64,000 nucleotides of DNA from Stereocaulon alpinum (taxonomy: Eukaryota; Ascomycota; Lecanoromycetes; Lecanorales; Stereocaulaceae), in NCBI GenBank assembly GCA_018257865.1, contig JAEUBA010000012.1:452379-516378 (forward strand), in the 5' to 3' direction. Below are positions 1 to 11,353 of this stretch, piece by piece. Numbering within the stretch: the stretch's first letter is position 1; each line of letters begins with the position of its first letter. The notes under the pieces are model-generated. The model was not told the origin of the DNA. It searched no databases and saw nothing but the letters and a program-made list of their open reading frames with translations. A program made the translations under genes and the position numbers.

Positions 1-2347
1 TGTTAGTGAAAGCTGGGGCAGCCATAAGAGAACATTTGGAAGCCGGCGCCTGGCGCGAGGTCAAACTTCTCCTGCGTTTCTTGGGTTGTTTGCAAGGTCT
101 CCTGGAGGGAGACGGCGTATTTCCTATATTGGAAGAGCTCTTCTCGCGAGCGGTGGACCTGCAGACTGCGTCCTCCGAGGATGTTAGTATCCAAGTACCC
201 AGGCTGAGCTCGGAGCATGTGCTAATCATAGTTAACTCAGAGTTTGGGCTTGGAATTGGTCAAGATAATCCTCCTTACGCTTCCGTATGTCATGGCCTCC
301 TCAGCAACCGAATTTGAAGAGCAAGCCCTAGCATTATTGGATAAAACAGATATCATTGCGTCAACACCTCACGCCTTAGAAGCTCTCGTCAATCCGTATC
401 CTGGAAATGACGAGGACGATGCCCAAGAGCCACAGAGCGTCATTGCTCTGCTGCAAAGACAACTGCAAGGAGAGAGCCAGCAGGCATGGAAACTAGCGTG
501 TATTCCACGTCCCTGGAACGTAGCCAAAAAGGAGGAGGATGGTATGCAAGTGCCAGCTGCAGCAACCAAGCACGCTCTGCCCCAAATCCACATCCCGTCA
601 CCTGTTGTACCTGGGCCACGCCTGCGGCTCCCAGAAATATACTTTTCTGTCTACGCAGACCAGGAAATCGAGACAGTCCCTTCGACCGCGGATATAGCTT
701 CCTCGATTCTTCGAGATTCGCTGGTTGATACCATTAACATTCTGGACTTCAATCGTAACGCTACAGCAAAATTTCTCATTGATCTGGATTGCTACTTTGC
801 AGCAGACACCTTTGTAAAGAGAGCGACGCAATTTGACAAGTTACGGCACGTGGACGAAGGACGCTCGACTTGGAAGCCTGAGGATGTAGCGGTGGACGCA
901 GTTTTCTCTCAGCTACTTCAGCTTCCCAGCTCGGAGCACAAGCTGGTCTATTACCATTCCGTACTAACTGAAGCCTGCAAAGTTGCGCCGGCTGCAATTG
1001 CTCCAAGTTTGGGACGGGCAATACGGTGGCTATACAAGAACGTTGACCAGATGGACCTTGAACTCGTTTACCGATTTGAAGACTGGTTCTCTCATCATTT
1101 GAGCAATTTCGGCTTTACTTGGAAGTGGACTGAATGGTGAGTCGATGAGGTGCTTGGTCATAATTAAAGCTAATATTTCTCGAGGGTGGATGATGTACAG
1201 CTGCCCATAGTCCATCCAAAGAAAGCGTTCATGGTGGGATCATTGGAAAAGGAGATTCGTCTCAGCTTCGCCGCACGTATTCGAGGAACGCTCCCAGAAC
1301 CATACCGGCCGCTTATATCAGAAGCCAAAGAAAAGGACACCCCCGACTTCAAGTACAACTCGGATCGTAAGCTCCCTCCTCCATTGCCAGGATTCCAGAG
1401 AATACTAACCTGGATGCTCACGTTCAGAAATGCCCTACTCTGAGCCCGCGAAAGAGATCCTCCGTCTCATCCGCGCCAAAGCTCCCGATGCCGACATCCA
1501 AGTCCCCCTTACCAACATTGAAGAAACCGCCCGCACCCTTGGAGTCGCAGACCCTTTGATCCCGTCCACTGATGCATACGTGACCACCATCTGCTACCTC
1601 GGCAGCAAATCTCTTTCCCACGTCCTCTCACAAATCGAGCGCTGCAAAGACCGGCTCCTCTCGATTGGCACCCAGAGTGAACCCGCACGCCGCCAAATCA
1701 TTACTAGCGTGATGGAGTATTGGCAGGAGAAACCGGGCGTGGGCGTCAACATGGTAGATAAGCTGCTAAACTACACCATCCTGACACCGATCAGCGTAGT
1801 CATGTGGGCACTAGGCGACCAACTCGGGAAAGGAGAAGGCCTAGTCCACAGCCACATATTTGAAATGGTCAGCAGCACAGTAACCAAGGTCACTAGCCGC
1901 GTTCGCCAGATCGTCATGGCTCGTAACGCTGCTGGCCTACCGGCCGATCAGGTGGCTATATTGGACGAAACCTTGACAAAGGAGAGGGAAGAGATGGGTA
2001 CGCTATTTGCCGTCATTGAGGACGCGCTCGTTGGCGTTGCGGGGGGTAGCGTTGACGATATGGCGGAGAGTGCGGATCAGGACCTCAAGGGCGAGGCGAT
2101 GTTGAGGGGGTGGGGCGGGAGGTGGTTGAGGGTGTTCAGGCGAAAGATGGCCGTCGAGGAGGCTTGGGTTCAAGAAATGCTTGAGCAGGGAGCGCAGGCT
2201 CAGGCTCAGGCTCAAGCTCAGGCCCAGGCTGAGGCTATGGAAGGAGTCGACGGGTCTGGGATTGGTGGGCCAGACAGGAATGGAGATACTAACGGCGGTG
2301 CGAATGGTGGAGAGATGAAGGACGAGGAGCTTGATGACCTTGTGTGA
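1..2347 (+). CDS. CBP80: Nuclear cap-binding complex large subunit CBP80 (5' end outside window)
   Basis: This is the C-terminal ~725 residues of the 80-kDa subunit of the nuclear cap-binding complex. With CBP20 it binds the m7G cap of nascent RNA polymerase II transcripts and couples capping to splicing and export. Exons read <1-182, 241-1136, 1185-1366 and 1428-2347; all three introns start with GT, end with AG and keep frame. The MIF4G-like helical repeats are recognisable, including a stretch near 620-840 that reads PEIYFSVYADQE and then DFNRNATAKFLIDLD. The tail has an Ala-Gln dipeptide run (about 2190-2235) and an acidic Gly/Asn-rich end. The start and N-terminal MIF4G domain lie to the left of the window. 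It converges with TUP1, 316 bp away. The family call rests on remembered motif similarity. Confidence 0.88.
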
Positions 2348-2663
2348 GACACTACGTTTTTGCCTTGGGGGCTTTACGGTGACTGGTCAGTCGCTGGCAT
2401 ATGTACCAGCATATCTGCGTGGACATGCGTTCTTCTACTATTCGCATTGTACGACATATCTACTGGCCAAAGATGCCTGCATCTCCATCTCCTATGCTGG
2501 TAACAACAAGAACCACCCAAGATCAACCGCTGCAACCCATGAGAAAGTGCCAAACCATTTATATTTTCAGAGAAAATAAGGCAAGTACATGGGTTGTGAA
2601 GACCCCAAGGCTGGTAATCCTCGCGACCAAATCTACCTACGCCACGCTTGATCTTTCGTCCCA
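2348..2663. other. Convergent intergenic region CBP80/TUP1
   Basis: This stretch lies between two convergent stop codons and must hold both 3' ends. Short open frames here have no family features. I see no RNA gene or repeat in it. Confidence 0.6.
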
Positions 2664-4947
2664 TTAATTCCCTCGATACGGCCCGTATCTGCAGAGACTT
2701 GGTGTTAGCATGCAAATCGAACAATGGCCAATCTGGGAAAGGACTTACTTCCAGATTCTAGCACGCATGTCACCGCTTCCTGTTGCAAATAGATCGCCTT
2801 GAGGGCTGGGTGCGACGGATATGACTGAATAGTGGTCAGCGGTGATAATCGAGGGATTCTGTGAAATGGCAAATGATCATACCTGAATTCTTGTGACCTT
2901 GAAGCATCAACTGGGTATCACCAGTACGTGGGTTCCAAAATTGCACGCCCCTATCTTTCGATCCGCTCATGACCCACTCCCCATCTGGCGTCATGGCAAC
3001 GCTGAGAACGAAGTCCTAGAATCATATAAGAAGCTGCCCTGTGGCATGAAAGGCGTGGACCACTCACTTTGTGGCCCTCGAATGTTCTCGACAGTCTGCC
3101 ACCTCTTGCCAATTGCCCACCTATCATTGCGCGGCCATCAGGTGATAGCTGCCACATCTTGATCGTCTTATCCAAACTGCCGCTCACCAAAGTCTCCCCG
3201 TCGGGTCCGAACGCAACAGAGTAAACACTGTCTCTATGGCCATCGATACCATCGAGTCTCCCAATAGTATTACCAGTACGGATATCCCACACTCTGACGC
3301 TCTTATCGAGAGAGCCAGCCGCAACGTATTCTCCCCCAGGAGAAATGGCTACCGTTGTAACACCGTCTTCGATGGAAAGACTGAGAACTTCTCGGTTCTG
3401 TTCAATGTCCCAGACGCGAACAGTATGATCACCACTACCGGAGGCAATTTGCCTGCCGTTGCTTGCAAAGTCGAGGGAGTAGATGTCTTGCTCATGTCCG
3501 GCAAAGGTAGTTCTTATCGTACGGCTTTGAATGTCCCAGACCTGTAGAATGAACAGGTTAGTCGAAGCCATGATAGTGCAGACATTTAGACATCACGTAC
3601 TCTGATCAGCTTGTCTTCTGCTCCGGTCGCCAGATACATGCCATCAGGGCTGAAGCAGACGCTCCTGATGTACAAGTCTCCGTCCTTGTCTACAGTATCA
3701 TCTTGCAACTTTGTCAACTGATTGCCACTCCCGACGTCAAAAATCTGCGCCGACCGATTGCATCCAGTGGCCACGCGTCTACCATCGCGGCTAAATCTTA
3801 CACAGCAAACCACGCTCTCGTGGACAAGATTGTGTACGAGGTCGACATCAAGGACACGTCGGACATTAGGATTGAATACTGCGAACCAGTCGGTGCCTTC
3901 ACGCTTCTGATCAGGGCGCATTTGGTCGGGGTCCAGATCCGCTAGCATATTGCCAACATTGTGAAATTGTGGAGGTGGACTTGGCCTTCCCATCTGGGGC
4001 GAGGCGCCCGGATACGGCATGGATTGGGACTGCTGTGGGGTGCTTGCATGGCCCAAAGGCCTCCGGGTGTTGTCGCGTGGCTTCCCTGGGCCTGGTGACG
4101 CAATCTGTGCTTGAGGCCCGTAACCTGTGTCAAATGATGTTAGCATCCAACAACATGATGCAGAGGCTTAGAATCCGGAAGAAAAATCTTGTACCGTTTA
4201 CTTGTGGGGGCGCTGGATAACTTCCTTGATAGGGACCCTGCTGGAGACCTTGCTGAGGCTGGGGCATCTGGTGTGGGGGTGGACCGGGCTGTTGTTGCTG
4301 TTCTTGCGAAGGCGGAACAAGGCCAGGCTGGCCTTGACCTGGAGGGTTGGCCATGATGCCACCGAACAGATTACTTGGCCCATGGCCAATCGCTGGGGGT
4401 GCAGGTTGATTGAGACCGCCGTGGGGTGGGAGACCGCTAACACCAACATGTGAAGGTGGCCCTCCTCGAGCCTCGATCTCGTGGCGTAAGCGAGCAATGT
4501 CTTCGTCATACCTGTCACAGCATTTTAGCTAGGTGCGAAAGCATAGAGTCCATGGTATGGTGCATATATACCTGGCCTTGATCTGCATCTGGTTGCGCTC
4601 TAGTTCGTAGACCTTTTGCCTTACCAACTCCATCTCTTGCATCTGGGCGGCCACTATGTTTTCAGCTGTAGTCAGTCGTCGCTCCAAGAGTGCTCTTTCC
4701 GTCCTCTTGCCCATACTTGCAAAGTATCATGAGCTATCTAGATTTGTAGGGTTGGTCGACTGTAATAGGGTCTTTTAAGGCGGAGCGTTGCCATTGACAA
4801 AGCAACGGAAGAGTGCATGCTCCAAGCTTGCTGCGTAACACCAGAGAAGGACCGTCAAACTCACTGTTTTGGTCATGTTCACCAGCTCTCTCTTGTGTAT
4901 GGGCATCGAATTCGCGTCGGATCTGGTCAAAGAGCTCTGATAGACGG

Positions 4948-4985
<38 letters not shown>

Positions 4986-5024
4986 GGAGGGAGGCTGCAC
5001 CATGCCACGGTGCGCGTTGTACAT
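2664..5024 (-). CDS. TUP1: Transcriptional corepressor Tup1 (RcoA/RCO-1 type), WD40 protein
   Basis: This is the general corepressor that works with Ssn6/Cyc8 to repress genes for glucose repression, development and stress. Eight exons in transcription order: 5024-4865, 4665-4572, 4511-4195, 4124-3601, 3541-3068, 3015-2883, 2824-2749 and 2688-2664. They join in frame to 600 residues. The N-terminal tetramerisation domain starts MYNAHRG and continues through RLSELFDQIRREFDAH and a coiled coil (MELVRQKVYELERNQMQIK). A Pro/Gln-rich linker follows. Seven WD40 repeats fill the C-terminal half, with visible WD endings such as VRVWDIEQN and IKMWQLSP. A run of 13 Asn codons interrupts the N-terminal domain near residue 15. 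Length and exon phases match the family. Confidence 0.95.
4946..4985. repeat. GTT/AAC trinucleotide repeat coding poly-Asn in TUP1
   Basis: About 13 uninterrupted TTG/GTT units on the plus strand encode 13 consecutive Asn residues in the first exon of TUP1. Such pure triplets are prone to slippage, so the length may differ between isolates. Confidence 0.9.
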
Positions 5025-5978
5025 GTTGACTAGCTGTTTGTTGCTCTGGCGAAAAGTCAGAAGGGTTCCTTGATGAGGCGAAATTGTTCGGTCGGGAAAT
5101 AGGACGAATTTGCAAGGGAGGAAAAAAGGCCGCAATGCCCAACGCACAGACAGTGGGTGTTTTGTGTCGATGCGTGGAGTAGGCGCGTATAGGATTCAAC
5201 GACGGTGAAATCGATTGTTGTGCACCTCAATACCTCTGCATCGCGGGCCTGGGAAATTGTGATGAGGACAAGAATTTCACACGTACTGCGGAAGGATGTA
5301 GGGAGAAGCTAGAACGGTTCAAAGCTTAGGGCATGAGTGGGGCTGGACGATGTATGATGACGGCGAAGGCGAGGTGAGTGGAGCTAGTGGTAATGGTGAT
5401 GGGAATGGCAAATAGAGGAAGTCACTGATCGCGGACGACGTAGGTAAGGTTGGGTGAATGATGGGGGGGGAAGGGGGGGGGACAAGGCGGAGCAAGAGTG
5501 GTCAAGGTGGAGGAGGTTGCAGGATGTGGAGGGTTAGAGCGGGAAGCAGCTAACTAATCCGACTACCTTACCAGGGCTTACCTTACCTTACCTTACCTTA
5601 CCTTACCTTACGGCTTACTTGCTTTACTCGGCGAAGAAACCGAACAAGCCTCAAAAGGCGATTTCCCACCTGTTGCCGCGGCCCCCAAAAAACTTAGACG
5701 CAGAACGGCCCGTCATTAGCGTCCCGATCTTCGCTTGATGTGATTTGTACGTAGATGCATAAAGCCGCATTTATGCCATTACCCACCCAACCACCCAACC
5801 ACCCAATCATCAGCTTTCTGGTAATCACCGCCAACCGCCAGGGATCACTATCAAGTCCGTTCATTGTAGACAGTACATGTAACATCCACATCTCGCATAC
5901 TAAGTGAAAAATAACTCTACATGTGCGGGATCCTCCTTGCATGCCGTACTTCCTCCATGGCCGAGACTAGACAGCGCT
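5025..5978. promoter_or_regulatory. TUP1 upstream region with G tracts and a CCTTA microsatellite
   Basis: This 950-bp gap holds the promoter and leader of TUP1 (minus) and the 3' end of the carrier gene. It contains two runs of 8-9 G near 5463-5480 and about seven tandem CCTTA units at 5576-5611. A CCACCCAAC triplet repeat lies near 5784-5806. I see no coding gene. The promoter role is inferred from position. Confidence 0.5.
5576..5611. repeat. CCTTA pentanucleotide microsatellite
   Basis: About seven perfect tandem copies of CCTTA lie about 550 bp upstream of the TUP1 start codon. Similar single TACCTTA words recur in other promoters of this window. Confidence 0.85.
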
Positions 5979-7053
5979 TCATGTTTCATGCATCTGTTCC
6001 AACACTATAGGTAAAAATACTTTGGTCTTTTCATAGACTAGGAATGTCACCCACGTGGCTGGCATGACCCTCAGCAAGTTCGCGCCCAACCCTTTATAGA
6101 ATCCTGCCACCCCTTCCCTTCTCCACACTTGTCGCACCACGTCTCTTGCACCCTCATATGTACTGTCCGCATCGTACATCTGCAGTCTGGATCGTACGAC
6201 CTGGTAAGGGTATGTTATGCTCCCTGCGAACATCTTCGCCAGCCCACTGAGCACGAGGAAGTCCACTGCTCCAAGATCTTTCTGCTCCCCTGATATGCTC
6301 TCTGCCCTGTAGATCTTGAGTTGCTCATACGCCATAAATTGTAGTGCTCCGTGCGAGACCCCGAAAAGGGAGGGGAGCAAGCCGCGGTAGAAACCTCGTA
6401 GTCCGTCTGATCGGGAGATCTGTCGAGCGCCATCGACCATGGATGTGTATGCTCCCGGGTGGCTGCGAGACGTTGATAACATACGAGTCTTGATCACCCA
6501 AATCGGATTCGTACAGATGGCAGTCAGGGCGCCTAGACGTTCTGTCAGATCTAGCAATGGTCATGCTTATGGATGTAGGCGCCCACCTGCAGCGCCAGAC
6601 GCCAGGAAATAGTCATAGTATAAAAGCGAGCCTCGATACTCATGAAGTCCATGTTTCATATTCTCATACCACGCAAAGTAGAGTGCCCAGCTCACACTGT
6701 TCCCAAGGATATTGACACCGACGCCGCGGTAGAGGCCTCGAACGCCATTCTCATTGCGGGCAATTGTCCGCAAGATGCTGGTGGCGGATTGCGATCCTCT
6801 GTCAACTGAAGAATGTTGTTACGTATAAGCGCAATATCCCTGCGCTAGAAGAAGACACAATATTAGGTGGGGTGATACCTTGCAGTCGTGTCTTGATCAC
6901 ATCGAGCGGGTGTGCAACAAGCTTAGGAAGTCAGTCTCGCCAATGGAAAACGATAGCCAGATTTATTGCCGGACATACTGTAGATGCTACGCCAGCGAGC
7001 AGTCCCGCTACTGTAGACTCAATCAAGGAAGGACTGGGGGAGGTGGTTGACAT
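5979..7053 (-). CDS. FLX1: Mitochondrial FAD/folate carrier (Flx1-like), SLC25 family
   Basis: This is a six-helix mitochondrial inner-membrane carrier, most like yeast Flx1 and mammalian SLC25A32, which move FAD or folate into mitochondria. Exons in order are 7053-6979, 6921-6879, 6796-6587 and 6541-5979, giving 296 residues with all phases matching. The three signature PX[DE]XX[KR]-type motifs are visible as HPLDVIKTRLQ, TNPIWVIKTRM and YPYQVVRSRLQ, one per repeat. The chosen ATG at 7053 opens MSTTSPSPSLIESTVAG, which leads directly into helix 1. An ATG seven bases upstream is out of frame. The NPIWVIKTR motif favours the Flx1/folate branch over other carriers; substrate is inferred. Confidence 0.88.
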
Positions 7054-7325
7054 TACTCATGGCAAAAGGTTGATGCTGGGGAGAGCTTTCTGTAATGGGA
7101 AGCCTATGACGGAGTTGAATTTTCATCTACATATTGATACACCGGCACCACTGCCAAAGCGTAAGAAGTTGCTTTCCCCGCCTCCATGATTCGGTGCCGA
7201 CATCTGGGTGCTCAGAAATGCCCATTTTCCTACTCACGGAGCTATGCAAGTACCATGTCGCCTATTGCCCTCCATGCCAGCACTTGTATTATTCCGATTT
7301 GCTATCAACATCTCCCGCAAATGAT

Positions 7326-7780
7326 CTATTCGGCCAAAGGTGATATCAACCTGTTCCTACATCAGTAACCCTCCTTACTGTCTTAGTAATGACGGCGCGC
7401 ACCTGATGAAGGTAGGCTTGGGGTTGCTCCTCGTGTATCCTGCTAGCTGTCAGCGTTTGCCTCGTTGAAAGACCCAACGGAGCCCCCTACCAAGATACAT
7501 GATCAATGGAAGATATCCGCTGTACTCGGTCAGTCTTATGAGCTAAGTGAACAAAACGAATAGCTCGTACTAATGTATGGCGACCCGGGAGATGTCGATG
7601 ATCCGGGTAATTCTCTCCTGTTGACCAGTCAGTGCTATGCTTGACATGCAATGCATACCCAAAATCGCGCGTACCTTCGTCTCCTCCGACAGCTGCCACA
7701 TGGTTGTAGAAACGTAATTTGGTGTCTAAGTGGATTTTCTGGCCTCTCACAGTCAACGTGGTTGAAGGCGCTGGAGACAT
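7326..7780 (-). CDS. Unrecognised small protein, 82 aa, five exons
   Basis: I do not recognise this family. Five short exons (7780-7675, 7617-7571, 7524-7491, 7439-7403, 7350-7326) join through four introns of 46-57 bp with GT..AG ends and compatible phases into an 82-residue protein. It begins MSPAPSTTLTVRGQK and ends RLISPLAE followed by TAG. The middle has FYNHVAAVGGDEGE and a hydrophobic patch YSGYLPLIMYLGYTR, too short to call a membrane helix with confidence. It is divergent from the SF3b49 gene with only 117 bp between the start codons. Support comes only from frame and splice consistency; the exon-intron model could be wrong in detail. Confidence 0.5.
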
Positions 7781-7897
7781 CCGACGGAAGACGCTAACAT
7801 AAAATACGGGACCAATAATTACAAGAAAGTCAAGGGAACTGCTAAAACTTGTTGAGGCAGTTGCATCTGCAATCTACAACGTTTTATTATCGCTATC
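7781..7897. promoter_or_regulatory. Short divergent promoter (82-aa gene / SF3b49)
   Basis: The two start codons are only 117 bp apart and the genes diverge, so both promoters and leaders must be here or overlap the coding regions. It is AT-rich with no clear TATA box. Confidence 0.4.
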
Positions 7898-9048
7898 ATG
7901 TCAGGCGCAAGACACTGGTAAGTATTAGAATGTTGTAATTGTTATCTTATTGACCATATGCAGGGAACAAGATAAAGAAGCTACTGTCTACATAGGGAAT
8001 TTGGACGAGCGAGTAACTGATAGTTTAGTTTGGGAATTGATGCTCCAAGCTGGGAGGATAGTCAACGTGCATCTGCCCAAAGATCGAGTCACGCAGTCAC
8101 ATCAAGGATATGGCTTTGTGGAGTTCATTAGCGAAGAAGATGCTGAATACGCAGCAAGGATCATGAACCAGGTCAGGCTCTGGGGCAAACCAATACGGGT
8201 CAACAAGGCGTCAGCAGACAAGCAAAAGACTGTGGAAGTTGGTGCTGAGCTGTTCGTTGGTAATTTGGATCCGATGGTCACCGAACAAACACTGTATGAC
8301 ACTTTTGGTCGGTTTGGCAGTCTGATATCTGCGCCAAAGGTATTGTACCCCTGAGAGCACAATGTTAAACATAATACTCAAGACAGACAAGGTCGCTCGT
8401 GATGACGCCAACCTCTCTAAAGGTTACGGTTTCATATCCTTCTCGAACTTTGAAGCATCGGACGAAGCGATAGCGAATATGAACGGACAATATCTCATGA
8501 ACAAAGAAATCTCTGTCCAATATGCATACAAAAAGGATGGAAAGGGAGAACGTCATGGGGATGATGCTGAGAGAATGCTGGCAGCTCAAGCAAGAAAACA
8601 TAACGTCCAGCCCATCGCGCAACCGCTGCCAGCTGGGCTCTTCTCTGGAAGCGCACCTAGTGCCCCTGCAGCAATGATCGATGGAGATGGTGGACGCCCA
8701 GGTAGCGTCAGTGGCTTCACGAACGGACGACCAGGTATGCCAAATGGCAACTACCAAGCTGTACCTCCTCCACAGCAGCAACGCCCGCCACCTCCCTCCC
8801 AGCCATTACCTGCGCCCCCCTCGGGCTTGCCTGCTCGGCCGCCGCCTTCTCAAGCTGGATATGGAGGCCCCCAAGGCTTTCTACCTCCGGGCTTCCAACC
8901 TTCCCAGCAACAAGTTTTCCCTCCTCAAGGCGCCCCAGCACCCTCTGGCTTTGGTCCACCACCAGGATTTGGCCCACCTCCCAGCCAAGGTGCTCCTCCA
9001 GGCATGCCTCCTGGATTTCAGCAGCCAGGCTTCGGCAGAGGCAGGTAG
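7898..9048 (+). CDS. HSH49: Splicing factor 3b subunit 4 (SF3b49 / Hsh49)
   Basis: This is a U2 snRNP SF3b subunit that contacts pre-mRNA near the branch site. Exons are 7898-7917, 7964-8339 and 8392-9048; an alternative acceptor at 8382/8383 would add three residues. The spliced protein is about 350 residues. A tiny first exon codes MSGARH plus part of Trp, followed by EQDKEATVYIGNLDERV. Two RRM domains occupy roughly residues 13-90 and 100-180, with RNP1-type motifs QGYGFVEF and KGYGFISF and RNP2 motifs VYIGNL and LFVGNL. The C-terminal half is Pro/Gly/Gln-rich (PPGFGPPP-like repeats), as in SF3B4. The in-frame stop at 8352 is within intron 2. Confidence 0.93.
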
Positions 9049-9609
9049 CTGTAGAACAGCTCGGGAAATATTTGGGAATCAAGGGACATGCCGATCTAGA
9101 CACAGTTGATCAGATCTCACCTGCCACGGCTATAAACATAAAGCGCGGTACGACCAGAATCACGAGGGGTTAAATAGGTAAGTACGAACTAGCCTCATCG
9201 AGCAGCGCTTGAGATGACAATCGCGCTAGCTGAAGAAATGGAGATAATAATGCCTTTTGCAAAAATGGCACAGAATGCTCATCGACTCCCACCGAGGTCT
9301 TTTGGCTCAGTAGCGGCAGAATAGTTCATTAAGACAACGATCCAAGAATCCGCACGAGAAGTGGAGTGCGGATACTGTTGGGAGACCACATTGTTTCGAA
9401 TCGTGCTTGGCATGAATCTATAGACATTTCATTCGCTGGAAACCCCCTGCTGACCGCATCACGAGATATAGTAGACCAGTAGAGCCGCTATCATTCGTCC
9501 ATTAAAGAAAGTCCAGGAAATCCTTCAAAGACAGTGCTCACTTGGCCTATCCTCCAACTCCTGCCAGCGCCGGTAATTATGTGCCCCGTCCATGCAAACC
9601 ACGAAGACC
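9049..9609. other. Convergent intergenic region SF3b49 / DUF2015 gene
   Basis: This 560-bp gap between convergent genes contains no supported gene, repeat or RNA. Confidence 0.5.
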
Positions 9610-10049
9610 TCAAGAAAACGACACAAACTTCGGATCCCTCGGCCTCCCATCAGGCCCAATGTTGTTCTTCGCAAACCTCCCCTCTGTATATATTCTCCTT
9701 GCCTCATCAAAGCCTACCCCTCTACTCTTCATGATCTTCTGCACCTCCCTTTTCGCTGCCTGGTCCAGCCCGGCGCGAGAATCACCCGCGGCTACATTGG
9801 CCTGGAGGTCGAAGTCGTTGGATGTAAAGCCCGACTCGATATCACTTGAGAAGGAGGAGGGAAGACGCGTGTAGATGTAATCAGGGATGGGGACCGCGGG
9901 GACATGGTGGATCCATCGAGTGCGTGTTAGGTAAAGAGCTGAAGGTGTTTGAATTAGCTGACAAGGTATGGTAAAGGAGGGTTTGGAGAGGACTGACCGG
10001 TAGCGAGGATGAATGAGGAGAAGGTGAGGGAGTAGAGGAGGTAGCCCAT
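9610..10049 (-). CDS. DUF2015-type small fungal membrane protein, 126 aa
   Basis: Two exons (10049-9998 and 9938-9610) with one 59-bp intron give 126 residues. The N-terminus (MGYLLYSLTFSSFILATA) is a single hydrophobic segment at about residues 3-22 followed by basic residues, suggesting a signal anchor. The rest is soluble and charged, with the conserved-looking stretch AGDSRAGLDQAAKREVQKIM, then RFAKNNIGPDGRPRDPKFV at the end. I recognise this pattern as the fungal DUF2015 family, whose function is unknown. The length agrees with that family as I remember it. Confidence 0.75.
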
Positions 10050-11353
10050 GTCTACAAGCTGGGCTATACGACTGTCATGCGAGGTGGCCTAGCTTGGGTG
10101 ATTCGTGTGCTACTGCAGCTTGCGGAGAGCAACGACGCGGAGGCTGAGTGTCAGCCCTAAGGTAACTTAGCCCTTCACCATTCTATCCACGTTCGGAATA
10201 GAGTACCTTCTAGCAGTCTGACAGATACCTCGGCACGCAGTATCTCAGAAACCGACCTAAACCAGATATCATTCGGGTCTTATCCTCTTCAAGCAGCTGC
10301 TTGCTTTGAGCTGCTTCAATGTTTGTGTCATGCTGTGGCGAGAGGGTTTTGTGCCATGGAGACCTTGACTAAAAAACCCCCAATCTGAGTCGCACCTTGA
10401 CGCATCTCGAATCTGGCTTCTCCGCACTTGCTCCCCCACTAAGTTACTGGAAAACGCAAAAGTTTCCAGATTGGTCGTCAATCATGTCATTGCCGATCAC
10501 ATAACGAAATCAAAAGCTATCGATAAGATGTCAGCTAGTCCTCTGCTCTGCTGCGTTATTTGTCAATACAATAGAATCGCCCCACTTCATGGTACGCTGA
10601 TCTGCCGAGAATGGCGCCAGTGGTGTGGGACGTGTGGGAGGTGTGGGAATTTGGCCAGCCACCTTTGCCCCCACACTGTTATAATACCGCCGATGCTGGA
10701 CTCGCTTCGCAAGGCTCCGTTAGATGCTGCTCGCCAATGAAGCTGCAGAACCCGCGGCCTCTCAAAGTGAGTACGCGAGATGTCACCACCTCCTTGGAGC
10801 AAAACCCGTCTCATCTTCCGCTCTCCCCGTTCTGCTGCCGTCCCATCTCTTCGTTTGAACCTTCTGCTCTTGCCTTGGTGTTCCCCACCTTGGTGGTTAA
10901 GCTCTTCGGAGTTTTGTTCCTGGCACACTGCGCTACGCTTTGTGTGTGCCGGGTAATTAAGCTCGCTATACGCTTTGGCTTCCCCATCCAAGAGTTGTGG
11001 CTGCACCTGATAAGGAGCTTTGATGTTTCGCTGACCCCCATTCTTCTCTTTCCGCTTCTCCTTGTGAGATTCACGCGTGGCGCATTCCCGTCGTGTTCTG
11101 TCCTCTTCATCCTTCCCAGCCCTTCTTCAAACCGATTAAGTGATGTCTTGGCTCTAAATTGACTCGGACTGTTCGAATGTTCTCGGATACGATTCTATTT
11201 AGGGACTCCAGGTAGCCAAAATCACTGCTGTGCTGTCCAAGGGCACAGCGATGTCCATGATATAACATCCCGGCCAGGCAAAAGCTCGCGGACGACGGTC
11301 AAACTAGATACCGTCTATTGTGCTGCATTTACTGCTGGGTGTGGGAGCTATTC
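10050..11353. promoter_or_regulatory. Long upstream region of the C2H2 factor gene
   Basis: This 1.3-kb stretch lies between the divergent DUF2015 and C2H2 genes. From about 10,790 to 11,130 the plus strand is pyrimidine-rich, as in a long leader or core promoter. A 183-codon open frame at 10611-11162 has no domain and a composition explained by the pyrimidine bias, so I do not call it a gene. Long promoters are usual for fungal transcription factors. Confidence 0.45.

Noticed and set aside
10611..11162. A 183-codon open frame upstream of the C2H2 gene
   Set aside because: No domain, biased pyrimidine-rich composition and no splice-compatible partner; better explained as leader or promoter sequence.
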